A stretch of DNA of 53,263 nucleotides from an uncultured Acetatifactor sp. (GCA_910584375.1 CAJUAH010000028.1:1-53263); one strand, 5' to 3'; counted from the stretch's first letter, positions 8,225 through 17,015 are shown. Numbers and translations: made by a program. The notes: generated by a model not told the origin, from the sequence alone.

Positions 8225-8872
8225 ATGACCGAGTATGAGTATCTGAAGTATCAGATGAATCCGGAGGAAATGCGAGAATGGGATAAGCTGGCCGCGGAGA
8301 TTAAGGAACAGGTTTTTGCGGCGGCCCCGCCGGATATTCCCTATGAAATACAGGAAGATATCCTATGCAAAAGAACCATGGTCAGAGAACCGTTTTACGG
8401 TGTGAGAGGTTATGTCGGCGATAGAGGATATTATTCCGTTCAGGAGGGAGACAGGGGCCATCTGCATCTGGCATTCTCGGATCTGCCCTATGAAGAGGCT
8501 AAAAACAGGATGATAAAAACCTGCGCTCATGACATAAGCTATGCCTATGTAACAAAAAACAGGTTGGCTTTGCGCGACAGACATAAAGGCCTATGGCGCT
8601 GTTGCAGGATAGAGGACGGCCTGGAAACCGTAAACGGAATCACCAGATTGGTCTCCCATATGGAAGAGCAGCCGAACCCGATATATGATGCAGAATATGA
8701 CTACCGAAAGTATTGGTTCGAGCTATTGCTGTATATGGAAAAGAGATTGTTGCCCGATGGCGAATACAATGAAGAAATAGCCTGTTATCAAGAATGTCTG
8801 AACCACTTTATGACCGATAAGAGATGGGTATTCGATTGCAAGCAGGAAAAGTATCGGCTGGAAATCCTGTGA
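8225..8872 (+). CDS. Unknown protein, possibly immunity-like
   Basis: A soluble protein of about 215 residues. The ATG at 8225 is chosen because AGGAAGG lies 7 bases ahead; an ATG at 8201 has no such site. Features include a YYSVQEGDRGHLHLAF strand pair and a C-terminal helical part (EYDYRKYWFELLLYMEKR). This faintly recalls Imm63-type immunity proteins of polymorphic toxins, but the likeness is from memory and weak. It sits between the ATPase and binding-protein genes of one transporter and has no evident link to transport, which suggests insertion. Confidence 0.5.
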   Translation: MTEYEYLKYQMNPEEMREWDKLAAEIKEQVFAAAPPDIPYEIQEDILCKRTMVREPFYGVRGYVGDRGYYSVQEGDRGHLHLAFSDLPYEEAKNRMIKTCAHDISYAYVTKNRLALRDRHKGLWRCCRIEDGLETVNGITRLVSHMEEQPNPIYDAEYDYRKYWFELLLYMEKRLLPDGEYNEEIACYQECLNHFMTDKRWVFDCKQEKYRLEIL

Positions 8873-8947
8873 GCGGTTTGCGCCGGCAAACAGGGAGTTG
8901 ACTGCCTTATACCAGCTATATCATTACTGACATCACTGGGGCTCCGT

Positions 8948-9183
8948 GGGCATATAGAGAAAAAATTTGTTTTTATACCCACTTTATGAGGGAAAATAGT
9001 CTGTTGTGGGGCCAGGATGGGTCTATACACAAAAATTTATTCTTTTTTCCCCTGGCTTTGCAACAAAAAGGGGGTACAAACAGTAAATTTTTCCATATAG
9101 GCCCACGGGAGGCGTTAAAAACAGAAAAATCTTGGTCTTATGGGTTGAACGTGGGTATAAAACGGCAATTTTTTTATAGGCCC
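8948..9183. repeat. Four copies of a 34-bp repeat, two direct and two inverted
   Basis: Copies lie at 8948-8982 and 9019-9052 on the plus strand and at 9070-9104 and 9151-9183 on the minus strand. Consensus pattern: GGGYMTATA, a few bases, AAAAATTT, a few bases, TTTTATACCCMC. The two inner copies form a long hairpin around TGGCTTTGCAACAAAAA, and the two outer copies can pair as well. The block fills most of the gene-free stretch 8873-9337, where no coding signal was seen. Confidence 0.65.
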
Positions 9184-9337
9184 GGCATGATTCAAAAAAG
9201 AACGTCTTACGGTCAGTGATTTACCGCAGAGGAAAGAATAATGAGTAATGAATCATAGAAGACAGGCAAAGAAAGGAATTATGTCTTATGGGAAAACGCG
9301 TATAACCTGAGAAATCAGAAGTTGTAAAGGAGACTTT

Positions 9338-9526
9338 ATGAAATCAAGCAATAGGAACGATGGCTGGTTAACGGGAAGACTGTATTTCAACAGAGAGGAT
9401 AAAAGGGTAATTATCAAGAGACCGCAAAGTGGGTTTGGCTACACAATGAATTTAGGAAATAAGTGGACATGGATATTTAACGCTATAGTTGTAATTATCG
9501 TAATTATATTGGTCAGCGTTTTCTGA
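9338..9526 (+). CDS. Small DUF5808-like membrane protein
   Basis: A 62-residue protein with the DUF5808 pattern: an aromatic/Gly start (GWLTGRLYFNREDKRVIIKR), then GFGYTMNLGNKWTW, and a single C-terminal membrane helix rich in Ile and Val. GGAG stands 9 bases before the ATG. DUF5808 proteins are short membrane proteins of unknown role, sometimes fused to larger membrane domains. It stands alone between the repeat block and the binding-protein gene. Confidence 0.7.
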   Translation: MKSSNRNDGWLTGRLYFNREDKRVIIKRPQSGFGYTMNLGNKWTWIFNAIVVIIVIILVSVF

Positions 9527-9602
9527 GACTGTTTCCAGTCCGTGGAGGAACTCATAGTAGACGGTTAAAACTCTTAGTACCGCTATATATTATGAAAAAT
9601 AT

Positions 9603-9633
9603 AAGAAGTGAAACGGTAACCGTGAAACTTCTT
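9603..9633. repeat. 31-bp interrupted palindrome upstream of the binding-protein gene
   Basis: AAGAAGT, GAA, ACGGT, A, ACCGT, GAA, ACTTCTT reads the same on both strands apart from the GAA bulges. It lies about 36 bases before the next ATG. It could be an operator for a dimeric regulator or an mRNA hairpin; there is no U tract, so it is not a normal terminator. Confidence 0.55.
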
Positions 9634-9669
9634 TGCAAAAATATTGATTTATAACAGGAGGGAAAAATT

Positions 9670-10479
9670 ATGAAAAAGGGATTAAAGTTCTTTACCGCAG
9701 CCGCAGCCACGGCCATGGCCATGGCACTGACGGCCTGCGGCAACGGCGGACAGGAGGCGCAGGGGCAGGATCTGCTGCAGCGGATTCAGGAAAAGGGAAC
9801 GCTGACCGTGGCCATGGAGGGCACCTGGGCGCCCTGGACTTATCATGACGAGGATGACAGGCTGGTGGGCTTTGACGTGGAAGTGGCCCAAAAGATCGCC
9901 GAAAAGCTGGGCGTGGAAGTGACCTTTGTGGAGGGCGAGTGGGACGGCCTGTTCGCCGGGCTGGACAGCGGCAGATATGACATGGTTGTCAACGGCGTGG
10001 AAATCACCGATGAACGGGCGGAAAAATATGATTTCAGCGAGCCCTACGGCTATATCCGCACGGCGCTGATTGTGGCCGAGGACAACGAGGAGATTAAGAC
10101 CTTTGAGGACTTAAACGGCAAGACTACCACCAACAGCATGGCCAGCACCTATATGACTCTGGCAGAGAGCTATGGAGCTACGGTGACTCCCGTGGACTCC
10201 CTGGACCAGACGCTGGACCTGGTGGTGGCGGGCAGGGTGGACGCTACCCTCAACGCAGAAGTATCCTTTTACGACTACATGAATGTGCATCCCGACGCGC
10301 CTGTCAAGATTGTGGCCCTCACCGACGACGCTTCCCATGTGTCCATTCCCATTCGCAAGGAAGAGGAGACGGCGGCTTTCAAGGCGGCGGTGGATCAGGC
10401 CATCAAAGAGCTGAAAGAGTCCGGAGAGCTGGGCGAGATTTCTGTCAAATACTTTGGCAGCGATATCACCAAAGAATGA
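9670..10479 (+). CDS. Amino-acid ABC transporter substrate-binding lipoprotein
   Basis: A 269-residue family 3 solute-binding protein. The signal peptide ends in LTAC with the lipidated Cys at residue 23. The mature part begins with LTVAMEGTWAPWTYHDED and contains the family signature GFDVEVAQKIAEKLGVEV, then the second-lobe phrases DLNGKTTTNSMASTY and VDATLNAE. The overall likeness is to cystine/polar amino-acid binding proteins. It most likely serves the permease and ATPase at 6674-8091, although 1.6 kb of unrelated sequence separates them. AGGAGGG precedes the ATG. Confidence 0.9.
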   Translation: MKKGLKFFTAAAATAMAMALTACGNGGQEAQGQDLLQRIQEKGTLTVAMEGTWAPWTYHDEDDRLVGFDVEVAQKIAEKLGVEVTFVEGEWDGLFAGLDSGRYDMVVNGVEITDERAEKYDFSEPYGYIRTALIVAEDNEEIKTFEDLNGKTTTNSMASTYMTLAESYGATVTPVDSLDQTLDLVVAGRVDATLNAEVSFYDYMNVHPDAPVKIVALTDDASHVSIPIRKEEETAAFKAAVDQAIKELKESGELGEISVKYFGSDITKE

Positions 10480-10514
10480 CCTGTGCCATAGGATGCTACG
10501 GGCGGACCGGACAA

Positions 10515-10610
10515 TTGCGAACCGACTCTTTTGCGGAACAAAGAAAATTTGTTTTCCCGCCCGTTTTGGTTATACTGTCCAATTCCGTTACTCGCGGGAG
10601 AGTTTCGCAA
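10515..10610. repeat. Interspersed repeat with inverted ends (copy A)
   Basis: The 96-bp stretch is bounded by TTGCGAA (10515) and TTCGCAA (ending 10610), and each end extends as an imperfect inverted repeat (ACTC, CGCGG). Its right half, from TTTTGGTTATACTG to TTTCGCAA, recurs at 49881-49929 with about seven differences in 48 bases. It has the look of a small non-coding interspersed or MITE-like element. Confidence 0.6.
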
Positions 10611-10644
10611 GCGGCCATATAGGCGGACAGGGGAGAGGAGAGAT

Positions 10645-12501
10645 ATGCGGGGCAAGAGGCGTGACACTTTGATGAATATGGCGGCGGTTCTCCTGGCCGG
10701 GCTGACCGCCCTGGCCTTTGCCAGGGCGATATGGATCAGCCTAGACATAGACGAGTCCTATGCCGTGGCCTGCGCGTATCGCCTGACGCGGGGGGACAGG
10801 CTCATTCGGGATATGTGGGAGCCCCACCAGCTCAGCGCTTTTCTCCCCGCTCTGTTCGCGGCTCCCTATATCTGGATCCGGGGAAATACGGACTGTCTGG
10901 TGATTTATCTGAGACTGATCGGTATTCTGATTCATACAGGCATGGGGATATTCCTGTACAGACAGATCAAGAGGAGCACAGATCGCCGGTTCGCTTTCTG
11001 CATGTTGCTGCTGCATCTGAACTATCTGCCCAAATGGGTGCAGATGCCGGAATTTGAGCTGATGCATTATTGGTGCCTGCTGGGGATCTTTCTTGTGCTG
11101 CATGCATACTTTACGGCCGAAAAGCCTGGAATGGCTCTGCCCTTTATCGGAGGCTGTCTGCTGACGGGCAGCCTGTTTTGCTATCCCACCATGATTCTGC
11201 TGTATCCCTTTTATATTCTGGCTATATGCCTGCTGGAGAGACTGCGCTCTGCAAAGCGCAGCCGTATCTGGAAGAGCTGCGGTCTCTTTACGCTGGGAGC
11301 CTTTCTGCCCGGAGCCGTTTTCCTGGGTTATCTGTTCTCTTATATGTCGTTTGAGGAGATAAAGAGATATGTCTCCTATATTTTTCTGGACACTTCCCAC
11401 AATGTCTATACCATGGGCGAAAAATGGGCGATGTACGCGGAGCAGATCCGGGAGCAGGCGCAACAGTACGGCTTTTATTGTCTGCTGGCGGCGCTGATCA
11501 TTTTGGGGACATATCCGGTATGCCGGTTTCTGCTGCGAAAGAAAGGACCGGCGGGGCGGAAAGAACTCTTTGCCGCCGCAGACGGATGGAAGATCGCGGC
11601 GGCGATCCTGCTCCTGGCGGCAGCGCTTATGCAGTGCAGGGGGCTGTATGGCTTTCTGCTGGAAGACGGAAATCAGTTTTTCTTTCAGGCGCGGTATATG
11701 GCGGTGCTGATTCCCGCCATAGTCCTGTGCGTATGTTTTCGCAAAAGCAGTTTACACAGAAACATGAAACTGTGGCTGTATCTGTGCATTCTCCCCAGCC
11801 TTGTGTCTCTGGGCGCAGTACTGTTGATGACCAACATGGATACCAATACGGCCTATGCAAAGGTCTTTTTGGGTGTGTTGGGAAGTTTTCTGATCTTTTA
11901 TGAATGTGTCAGAGAAAATGTTGAAGACACGCATGGAGGAGAATGCGCAGGGCGCTCTGTCCTTGCGTGGAGGAGAATCTTCAAGGTGCTCTGCCTCTGC
12001 CTGGGAGGACTGATCCTGGCAGGATTTTTCGTATGTCGGCTGGTACTGATCCGGGTGTCGGGTTGTCTGCCCGTCACCATTCTGGCGCCTATGGACAGGG
12101 TGGAGAATGGCCCCGGGAAAGGGATTTATGTCCTGCAGGAAACTGCCGGGAGATGGAACGATAACTATTGGGAGCTGAAAAGGCTTGTGGATGAGGGGGA
12201 CAGGGTGCTGTATATAGGAGCGGAGAGTCTGGTCTATGCGGAACTGGAAACGGCGCCGGCCACCCCCTCCACCCAGGGCACCACCGTTTACAACGAGATG
12301 TTCCTGCGCTACTACGAGGAGCATCCCGAGCGGATCCCCAATGTGATCGTATATGACAGATCCTTTGGTGAGGATCCGGTGTATGCCCTGTATTACAGCT
12401 ACTCCCTTCAGTATCCCCAGTTCCTGCAATGGCTCGCGCAGAATTACCGCGACGGGCAGATAACGGAGACGGAGCATCTGATCGTGGTGAGAAAGGAATG
12501 A
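10645..12501 (+). CDS. Polytopic membrane protein, GT-C glycosyltransferase-like
   Basis: 618 residues with about ten membrane helices and a soluble C-terminal domain (from about residue 510). The first loop after helix 1 holds DIDES (Asp36/Glu37), the position of the acidic catalytic motif in GT-C enzymes of the PMT/ArnT type, which move sugars from lipid-phosphate carriers. The ATG at 10645 follows GGGAGAGGAG; the longer upstream frame runs through the repeat element and is rejected. No linked cell-wall or glycan operon tells the acceptor. GT-C assignment rests on topology and the acidic motif only. Confidence 0.65.
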   Translation: MRGKRRDTLMNMAAVLLAGLTALAFARAIWISLDIDESYAVACAYRLTRGDRLIRDMWEPHQLSAFLPALFAAPYIWIRGNTDCLVIYLRLIGILIHTGMGIFLYRQIKRSTDRRFAFCMLLLHLNYLPKWVQMPEFELMHYWCLLGIFLVLHAYFTAEKPGMALPFIGGCLLTGSLFCYPTMILLYPFYILAICLLERLRSAKRSRIWKSCGLFTLGAFLPGAVFLGYLFSYMSFEEIKRYVSYIFLDTSHNVYTMGEKWAMYAEQIREQAQQYGFYCLLAALIILGTYPVCRFLLRKKGPAGRKELFAAADGWKIAAAILLLAAALMQCRGLYGFLLEDGNQFFFQARYMAVLIPAIVLCVCFRKSSLHRNMKLWLYLCILPSLVSLGAVLLMTNMDTNTAYAKVFLGVLGSFLIFYECVRENVEDTHGGECAGRSVLAWRRIFKVLCLCLGGLILAGFFVCRLVLIRVSGCLPVTILAPMDRVENGPGKGIYVLQETAGRWNDNYWELKRLVDEGDRVLYIGAESLVYAELETAPATPSTQGTTVYNEMFLRYYEEHPERIPNVIVYDRSFGEDPVYALYYSYSLQYPQFLQWLAQNYRDGQITETEHLIVVRKE

Positions 12502-12519
12502 GGAAACGCGCCGCCGTTC

Positions 12520-13479
12520 CTACAGTAAAAACCGGGTGCGCTGGGCAATCTGCGGCAATTCATTGGACGTGGCGTATTCCGAGATCAATTTCAGCGTCTC
12601 CTGACGGTCGGGAGATACGGCTTTGCTGGCGGCACAGTCCACGAAAGCATTCAACAGTCCGGCGCGGTCTTCCACCTGGGAGATGCCCGGCATGGGTCCC
12701 TCGGACAGCAGGGCGGCCAGCAGCTTGCAGGCGCGGGCAAAATCCTTCTCCCCCATGCCGCCCTCCAGCCGCTTTTGCAGATCGGCTTTGCGGCAGCATT
12801 CCAGTGCGGAGTAGTCGGGCAGTATACGGTTGTCCCAACCTTCGGCAAACAGCCAGTCCGCAATCTCCGGCGTCTCAGGCTCCAGCATCCTCACGGCGTG
12901 AATCCGGCCCCAGCCGTGAACATTTTTGGCGATGCGAAAGATCTCCTGGCTGGATTTGGGCCAGTATGCGGCGGCCAGTAACACATACAGCGTGAACTCG
13001 TCGGACAGGGCCAGGATTCGCATGGCGTTTTTAAGCGGTTCATTCTGGCTCAGGTCGAGGAGCGTCAGCAGGACCAGGCCGAACTTAACTTCCTCCCTGT
13101 GGGCGCCTTTCAGCGCGCATTCCGCCGCCAGGCGGTAGATATCCGAAACGGGCAGCTCCTGCTGATGCTCCAGCAGATAGTTCACGATCTTATCCCTGGC
13201 GGAGACCATGTGCCCGTCCCTGACCCATTGGCGCACCATGCCGTGGGCCTGCTCCGGATCTGTGGCGGCAGTGCTTATAGCCTGTTCCAACAGGGAGGTA
13301 TCCTGATCGGGTACACCCATGTGATAAAGGGCGATACCGTCCATGGCGCCGTCCGCAAAACGGACTTTTTCCTGCCCGGACGCATCCTCCCTGGGCAGTG
13401 AATACCCGGAGGGCAGCATCCCCAGGTCATTGCGGCTCCGGCAGATATTTTCATAGATACTTTCAGCGGTAGTATTCAT
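12520..13479 (-). CDS. Helical protein of unknown function (319 aa)
   Basis: An all-helical, soluble 319-residue protein whose middle (about residues 70-300) reads like paired helices of HEAT or TPR type, with phrases such as EEVKFGLVLLTLLDLSQNE and FARACKLLAALLSEG. No catalytic motif, signal peptide or membrane segment was found. It is convergent with the GT-C-like gene (19 bases between stops), and its start faces the promoter region of the mannan locus. Ribosome site AAGGAG lies upstream on the minus strand. I do not recognise the family. Confidence 0.6.
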   Translation of the reverse strand: MNTTAESIYENICRSRNDLGMLPSGYSLPREDASGQEKVRFADGAMDGIALYHMGVPDQDTSLLEQAISTAATDPEQAHGMVRQWVRDGHMVSARDKIVNYLLEHQQELPVSDIYRLAAECALKGAHREEVKFGLVLLTLLDLSQNEPLKNAMRILALSDEFTLYVLLAAAYWPKSSQEIFRIAKNVHGWGRIHAVRMLEPETPEIADWLFAEGWDNRILPDYSALECCRKADLQKRLEGGMGEKDFARACKLLAALLSEGPMPGISQVEDRAGLLNAFVDCAASKAVSPDRQETLKLISEYATSNELPQIAQRTRFLL

Positions 13480-13621
13480 ACAGTCTCCTTATTATATACG
13501 TTTTTTCCAGTATACTATTTTTTTAGACCCGTGCCAAGGCTTTGCGCCTGTTTTTTTGCTCCAATCCTCAGCTCTGGTTCTCGACTCCGATTCTCAGCCG
13601 GGCCGGTTGAGCAACAAAATA

Positions 13622-13650
13622 TTTACGGCCCGGAGCGCGGGTGCTATAAT
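13622..13650 (+). promoter_or_regulatory. Promoter of the SGNH esterase gene
   Basis: TTTACG (13622-13627), a 17-base spacer, and an extended -10 TGCTATAAT ending at 13650. The GTG start lies 37 bases further on. Confidence 0.65.
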
Positions 13651-13686
13651 CAATTTCAACAAGATCAAGACGCGGAGGAAAAAGCT

Positions 13687-15042
13687 GTGAGAAATAGACA
13701 ATATAAAAAGAAGAATAAGTCCTGGTCCCTGAAGGCTCTGTCCCTCCTGTGCGCGGCCTTTTTACTGGCGGGATGCGCGCAGAGTGGCGCGGAGGTTCCC
13801 GACGTGGGAGGAGAGTCCGGTACGGCCTGGGATATCGACGCCTCGGGAGAACTGAGCGCAGCAGGGACAGATCAGGAGGATCCCGGAGCCGCAGAGGCGG
13901 ATCGGGAGGCTTTGACAGAACCCATCTCCCCGGCCACAGACTATGTCACGGAAGACATGTACCAGAGAGCCGTCGCCTTCCAACAGGGGGATCTGACCAG
14001 GCTGGCGGCAGTGATGCGCAGGGCACAGGCCGGGGAGGATATCACAGTGGGCGTGATCGGCGGTTCCATCACCGAGGGCTACAGCGCCAGCAACAGAAAC
14101 CGGAGCTCCTATGCCTGCCATATGCGTAACTGGTGGCAGGAGAGATTTCCCCAGAGCGCGGTGGATTATGTGAATGCTGGAATCGGCGGTACCAGCTCTT
14201 ATCTGGGGGTACATCGGGTGCAGGAAGACCTGCTGGACTACGAGCCGGATTTTGTGATCGTGGAGTTTTCCGTCAACGACGGAGCCAATAATTTTTATAA
14301 GAGGAGCTATGACAATCTGTTGCGGCGGATCCTGCTGGATGAGAATGCGCCGGCTCTGCTGCTGCTCTTTACCACCCAGGAGAACGGGACAAGCGCCCAG
14401 GTCAACGACGCGTTGCTGGGATTTGGCTATGAACTGCCCATGATCAGCTACGGCAACGCGGTGCTGCCCGCCATCGAAGCGGGGGAATTTACCTGGAAAG
14501 ATATCTCCCCGGACAACATACATCCCAACGACCGGGGCCATGCCGTGATCGGCGAGTTGCTGTACCGCTATCTGAACGACGTCTACGCCCGGCTGGAGGA
14601 GATCCCGGAGGAGGTCGCGCCCTTTACGGCCCCGGCCCAGACCAAAGAGCGGTATATGGAGGGCCGGATTCTGGACGCGTCCAGCCTGACGCCTGTGTCG
14701 GCGGGCAGCTTTACCGACACCCAGAGCGGCTGGTATTTTCCCTATGAAGATTACTGGTATACAGAGACGGGGGAGGAATCCATCGTGTTTGAGATCGAGG
14801 CCTCCAATATCGGACTGCTGTATCAGCGGGATGTGGACGATACATTTGGGGTCTACGACGTGTATATCGACGGAGAATATGTGCGCTCGTTAAACGGCAA
14901 TTTTGTGAACGGCTGGGGCAACTCCATGGAGACGGAGGAACTCTACATATCCGATGAAAAAAGACTCCACAGAGTGGAAGTGCGCCGAAACCCGGACTCG
15001 GTCGGAAAGAAATTTACCGTCATCGGCTGGCTGGTATCTTAA
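13687..15042 (+). CDS. SGNH/GDSL esterase lipoprotein, probable glycan O-acetylesterase
   Basis: 451 residues. The signal peptide ends in LLAGC (Cys30 lipidated). The SGNH blocks are all present: GGSITEGY with nucleophile Ser127, the Gly block NAGIGGTSS, the Asn block EFSVNDG and the Asp276/His279 pair in DNIHPNDRGH. Residues about 320-451 form a separate beta-sandwich. Enzymes of this build remove acetyl groups from plant polysaccharides at the cell surface; in Roseburia, SGNH esterases deacetylate mannan. The mannanase next door makes acetylated mannan the likely substrate, by inference. GTG 13687 is chosen because GGAGG precedes it and it opens the signal peptide. It has its own promoter and terminator. 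Confidence 0.82.
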   Translation: MRNRQYKKKNKSWSLKALSLLCAAFLLAGCAQSGAEVPDVGGESGTAWDIDASGELSAAGTDQEDPGAAEADREALTEPISPATDYVTEDMYQRAVAFQQGDLTRLAAVMRRAQAGEDITVGVIGGSITEGYSASNRNRSSYACHMRNWWQERFPQSAVDYVNAGIGGTSSYLGVHRVQEDLLDYEPDFVIVEFSVNDGANNFYKRSYDNLLRRILLDENAPALLLLFTTQENGTSAQVNDALLGFGYELPMISYGNAVLPAIEAGEFTWKDISPDNIHPNDRGHAVIGELLYRYLNDVYARLEEIPEEVAPFTAPAQTKERYMEGRILDASSLTPVSAGSFTDTQSGWYFPYEDYWYTETGEESIVFEIEASNIGLLYQRDVDDTFGVYDVYIDGEYVRSLNGNFVNGWGNSMETEELYISDEKRLHRVEVRRNPDSVGKKFTVIGWLVS

Positions 15043-15062
15043 AACGCTATATAAAACCCGGA

Positions 15063-15093
15063 AACGGGCCTGTTGGCGCAGGCTCGTTTTTTT
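15063..15093 (+). terminator. Intrinsic terminator after the esterase gene
   Basis: AACGGGCCTG (15063-15072) pairs with CAGGCTCGTT (15079-15088), followed by a T tract to 15093. Confidence 0.85.
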
Positions 15094-15132
15094 ATTCTCT
15101 TTGCGGCGTCTATAACTTACACGTCATGCATT

Positions 15133-15303
15133 TTTAGCTAACCGAAAGCTAAAGACAAGGAATAATTACTTAAAAAAATAGGTGCGGGCACGGGCACATT
15201 GGCTAAATGCAAATTTTTTATCAAAAAAGAAATGGATACAGTGTTGAAAATAGACAAAACTAACCTATACATAATTCACAAAAACCAGCCGGTAAAATAG
15301 GTT
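15133..15303. promoter_or_regulatory. AT-rich upstream region of the mannan operon with inverted repeats
   Basis: The gene-free stretch 15094-15410 holds two dyads: TTTAGCT/AGCTAAA (15133-15139, 15147-15153) and AACCTAT/ATAGGTT (15262-15268, 15297-15303). The second lies just upstream of the -35 box at 15329 and could be an activator site. No regulator gene is found inside the locus. Confidence 0.35.
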
Positions 15304-15328
15304 GATATGACAAAATGCATAAATGGTA

Positions 15329-15357
15329 TTGCAGTTTCCTTGTAAATATAGTACAAT
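15329..15357 (+). promoter_or_regulatory. Main promoter of the mannan utilisation operon
   Basis: TTGCAG (15329-15334) and TACAAT (15352-15357) with a 17-base spacer, about 50 bases before the GH26 start. Confidence 0.65.
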
Positions 15358-15410
15358 TTACTTGCAGTTAAAAAAACTTAAAATGACTTAACAGATGCGG
15401 AGAGAGAATC

Positions 15411-17015
15411 ATGAGGCGGATACACTTGAAAAAAATGGGATGTATTCTGCCTGTTTTGGCTTTGCTGTTGACATTGCCGGGATGCAATGGGACAGATGCG
15501 GCAGATCCGGAACAGACGGGATCAGGCGTGGAATCAGGTGCGGTTTCCCAGGCGGGAACAGAGAGCGGTTCCGCGGCGGAGCCGGATGCGGACGCGCAGC
15601 CCGCGCCGGATTTAAAGACGTACTCCTGGGAGGAGGCCGCAGTCTATGAGGCTGAGGAGGGTACTCTGCTGGGCGGTACTTCCGCGCAGGAGAAGGACGG
15701 CGTCGGCTATGTGGAAGGTTTCGCCAGGGAGGGGGACGGTCTGGAGCTGTCCATACATATCGAGGAGACCGGATTTTACGATCTGGATTTTGTGAGCAGG
15801 AGCGCCGACGGCGGTTACAAGGAAAATTATGTGGCCGTGGACGGCGAGCGCATGGGTACCGCGAAGGTAGAGGGAAAAGCCTACACGGATTCCTATATAT
15901 CCCGGGTCTACCTGGAGTCGGGGGAGCACACGGTGCAGATCAGCTCCTACTGGGGTTGGATACAGGTGGACAGTCTGAAGGTAAAGCCTTCCGACGATCT
16001 GGATCCCCGGCGGTTTGATATCGAGCCGGTGCTGGTCAATCCCAATGCCACCGACAATACCCGGCGATTGATGGCTTACCTGTGCGATATATACGGCAAG
16101 GATATCCTGTCGGGACAGTTCTGCGACAGCGGTATGTTCGGCGCGGAGAACGCCACGATCTGGAAGACCACCGGGGGTAAATATCCCGCAATCCTGGGAT
16201 TGGACATGAGCAACTACACGCCTGTCTCCATCGCTCACGGCGCGGAGGGCTACGCCACGGATTACGCCCTGGAGTGTTGGGAGAGGGGCGGCATCGTGAC
16301 CTATTGCTGGCACTGGACCACACCGGAGAAATACATTACGGGTAACTGGTATTCTACTTTTTATAAAGAGCACACCAACATCAACCTGTCCAAGATCATG
16401 AACGGCCAGGATCAGGAGGGATACGACCTGCTGGTGGCGGATATCGACGCCATAGCCCAGCAGCTGTTAATCCTGCAGGAAGCGGATGTGCCGGTGCTGT
16501 GGCGGCCCCTGCACGAGGCCAGCGGCGGATGGTTCTGGTGGGGCAACTCCGGTCCGGAGGCCTACAAACAGTTATACATCCTGATGTACGACAGGCTGGT
16601 GAACCATCACGGACTGAACAATCTGATCTGGGTCTGGAACGGTCAGGACAAAGAATGGTATCCCGGCGATGAATATGTGGATATCATCGGAGAGGACATA
16701 TACCCCGGCGAGCGCGTATACACTCCCCAGACATCCAAATATCTGGAGGTGCTGGAGTACACCGACGCCCGGAAAATGGTCATCCTGTCGGAGAACGGCT
16801 GCCTGTTCGATCCGGATCTGGCGATCAGGGACGGTTCCATGTGGGGTTCCTTCAGTACCTGGGGCGGCGAGTTCGTCACCAAGAACAGCCAGCTGCTGCT
16901 GCTGAGCGAGCAGTATACCGAGGAGGATATGCTGAAAAAGGTGTACGGACATGAGCATGTGATCACCAGGGACGAACTGCCGGATCTCAAGGCTTACCCG
17001 CTGCCGGGGGAGTAA
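15411..17015 (+). CDS. Surface beta-mannanase: CBM35-like module plus GH26 domain
   Basis: 534 residues. The signal peptide ends in LTLPGC (Cys25), anchoring the enzyme as a lipoprotein. Residues about 76-193 form a CBM35/CBM6-like beta-sandwich (YEAEEGTLLGG to VDSLKVKPS). Residues about 205-520 are a GH26 barrel with acid/base Glu369 in WRPLHEASGGWFWWG and nucleophile Glu461 in VILSENG. GH26 enzymes of this type cut beta-1,4-mannan chains into oligosaccharides with retention of configuration. It heads the operon and would supply oligomers to the two binding proteins downstream. A different GH26 specificity cannot be excluded, but the GH130 gene in the same run supports mannan. Confidence 0.88.
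   Translation: MRRIHLKKMGCILPVLALLLTLPGCNGTDAADPEQTGSGVESGAVSQAGTESGSAAEPDADAQPAPDLKTYSWEEAAVYEAEEGTLLGGTSAQEKDGVGYVEGFAREGDGLELSIHIEETGFYDLDFVSRSADGGYKENYVAVDGERMGTAKVEGKAYTDSYISRVYLESGEHTVQISSYWGWIQVDSLKVKPSDDLDPRRFDIEPVLVNPNATDNTRRLMAYLCDIYGKDILSGQFCDSGMFGAENATIWKTTGGKYPAILGLDMSNYTPVSIAHGAEGYATDYALECWERGGIVTYCWHWTTPEKYITGNWYSTFYKEHTNINLSKIMNGQDQEGYDLLVADIDAIAQQLLILQEADVPVLWRPLHEASGGWFWWGNSGPEAYKQLYILMYDRLVNHHGLNNLIWVWNGQDKEWYPGDEYVDIIGEDIYPGERVYTPQTSKYLEVLEYTDARKMVILSENGCLFDPDLAIRDGSMWGSFSTWGGEFVTKNSQLLLLSEQYTEEDMLKKVYGHEHVITRDELPDLKAYPLPGE

Noticed and set aside
10531..10644. N-terminal extension of the GT-C-like protein (PFWLYCPIP stretch)
   Set aside because: This part lies in the interspersed repeat and lacks a ribosome site; the ATG at 10645 has one.
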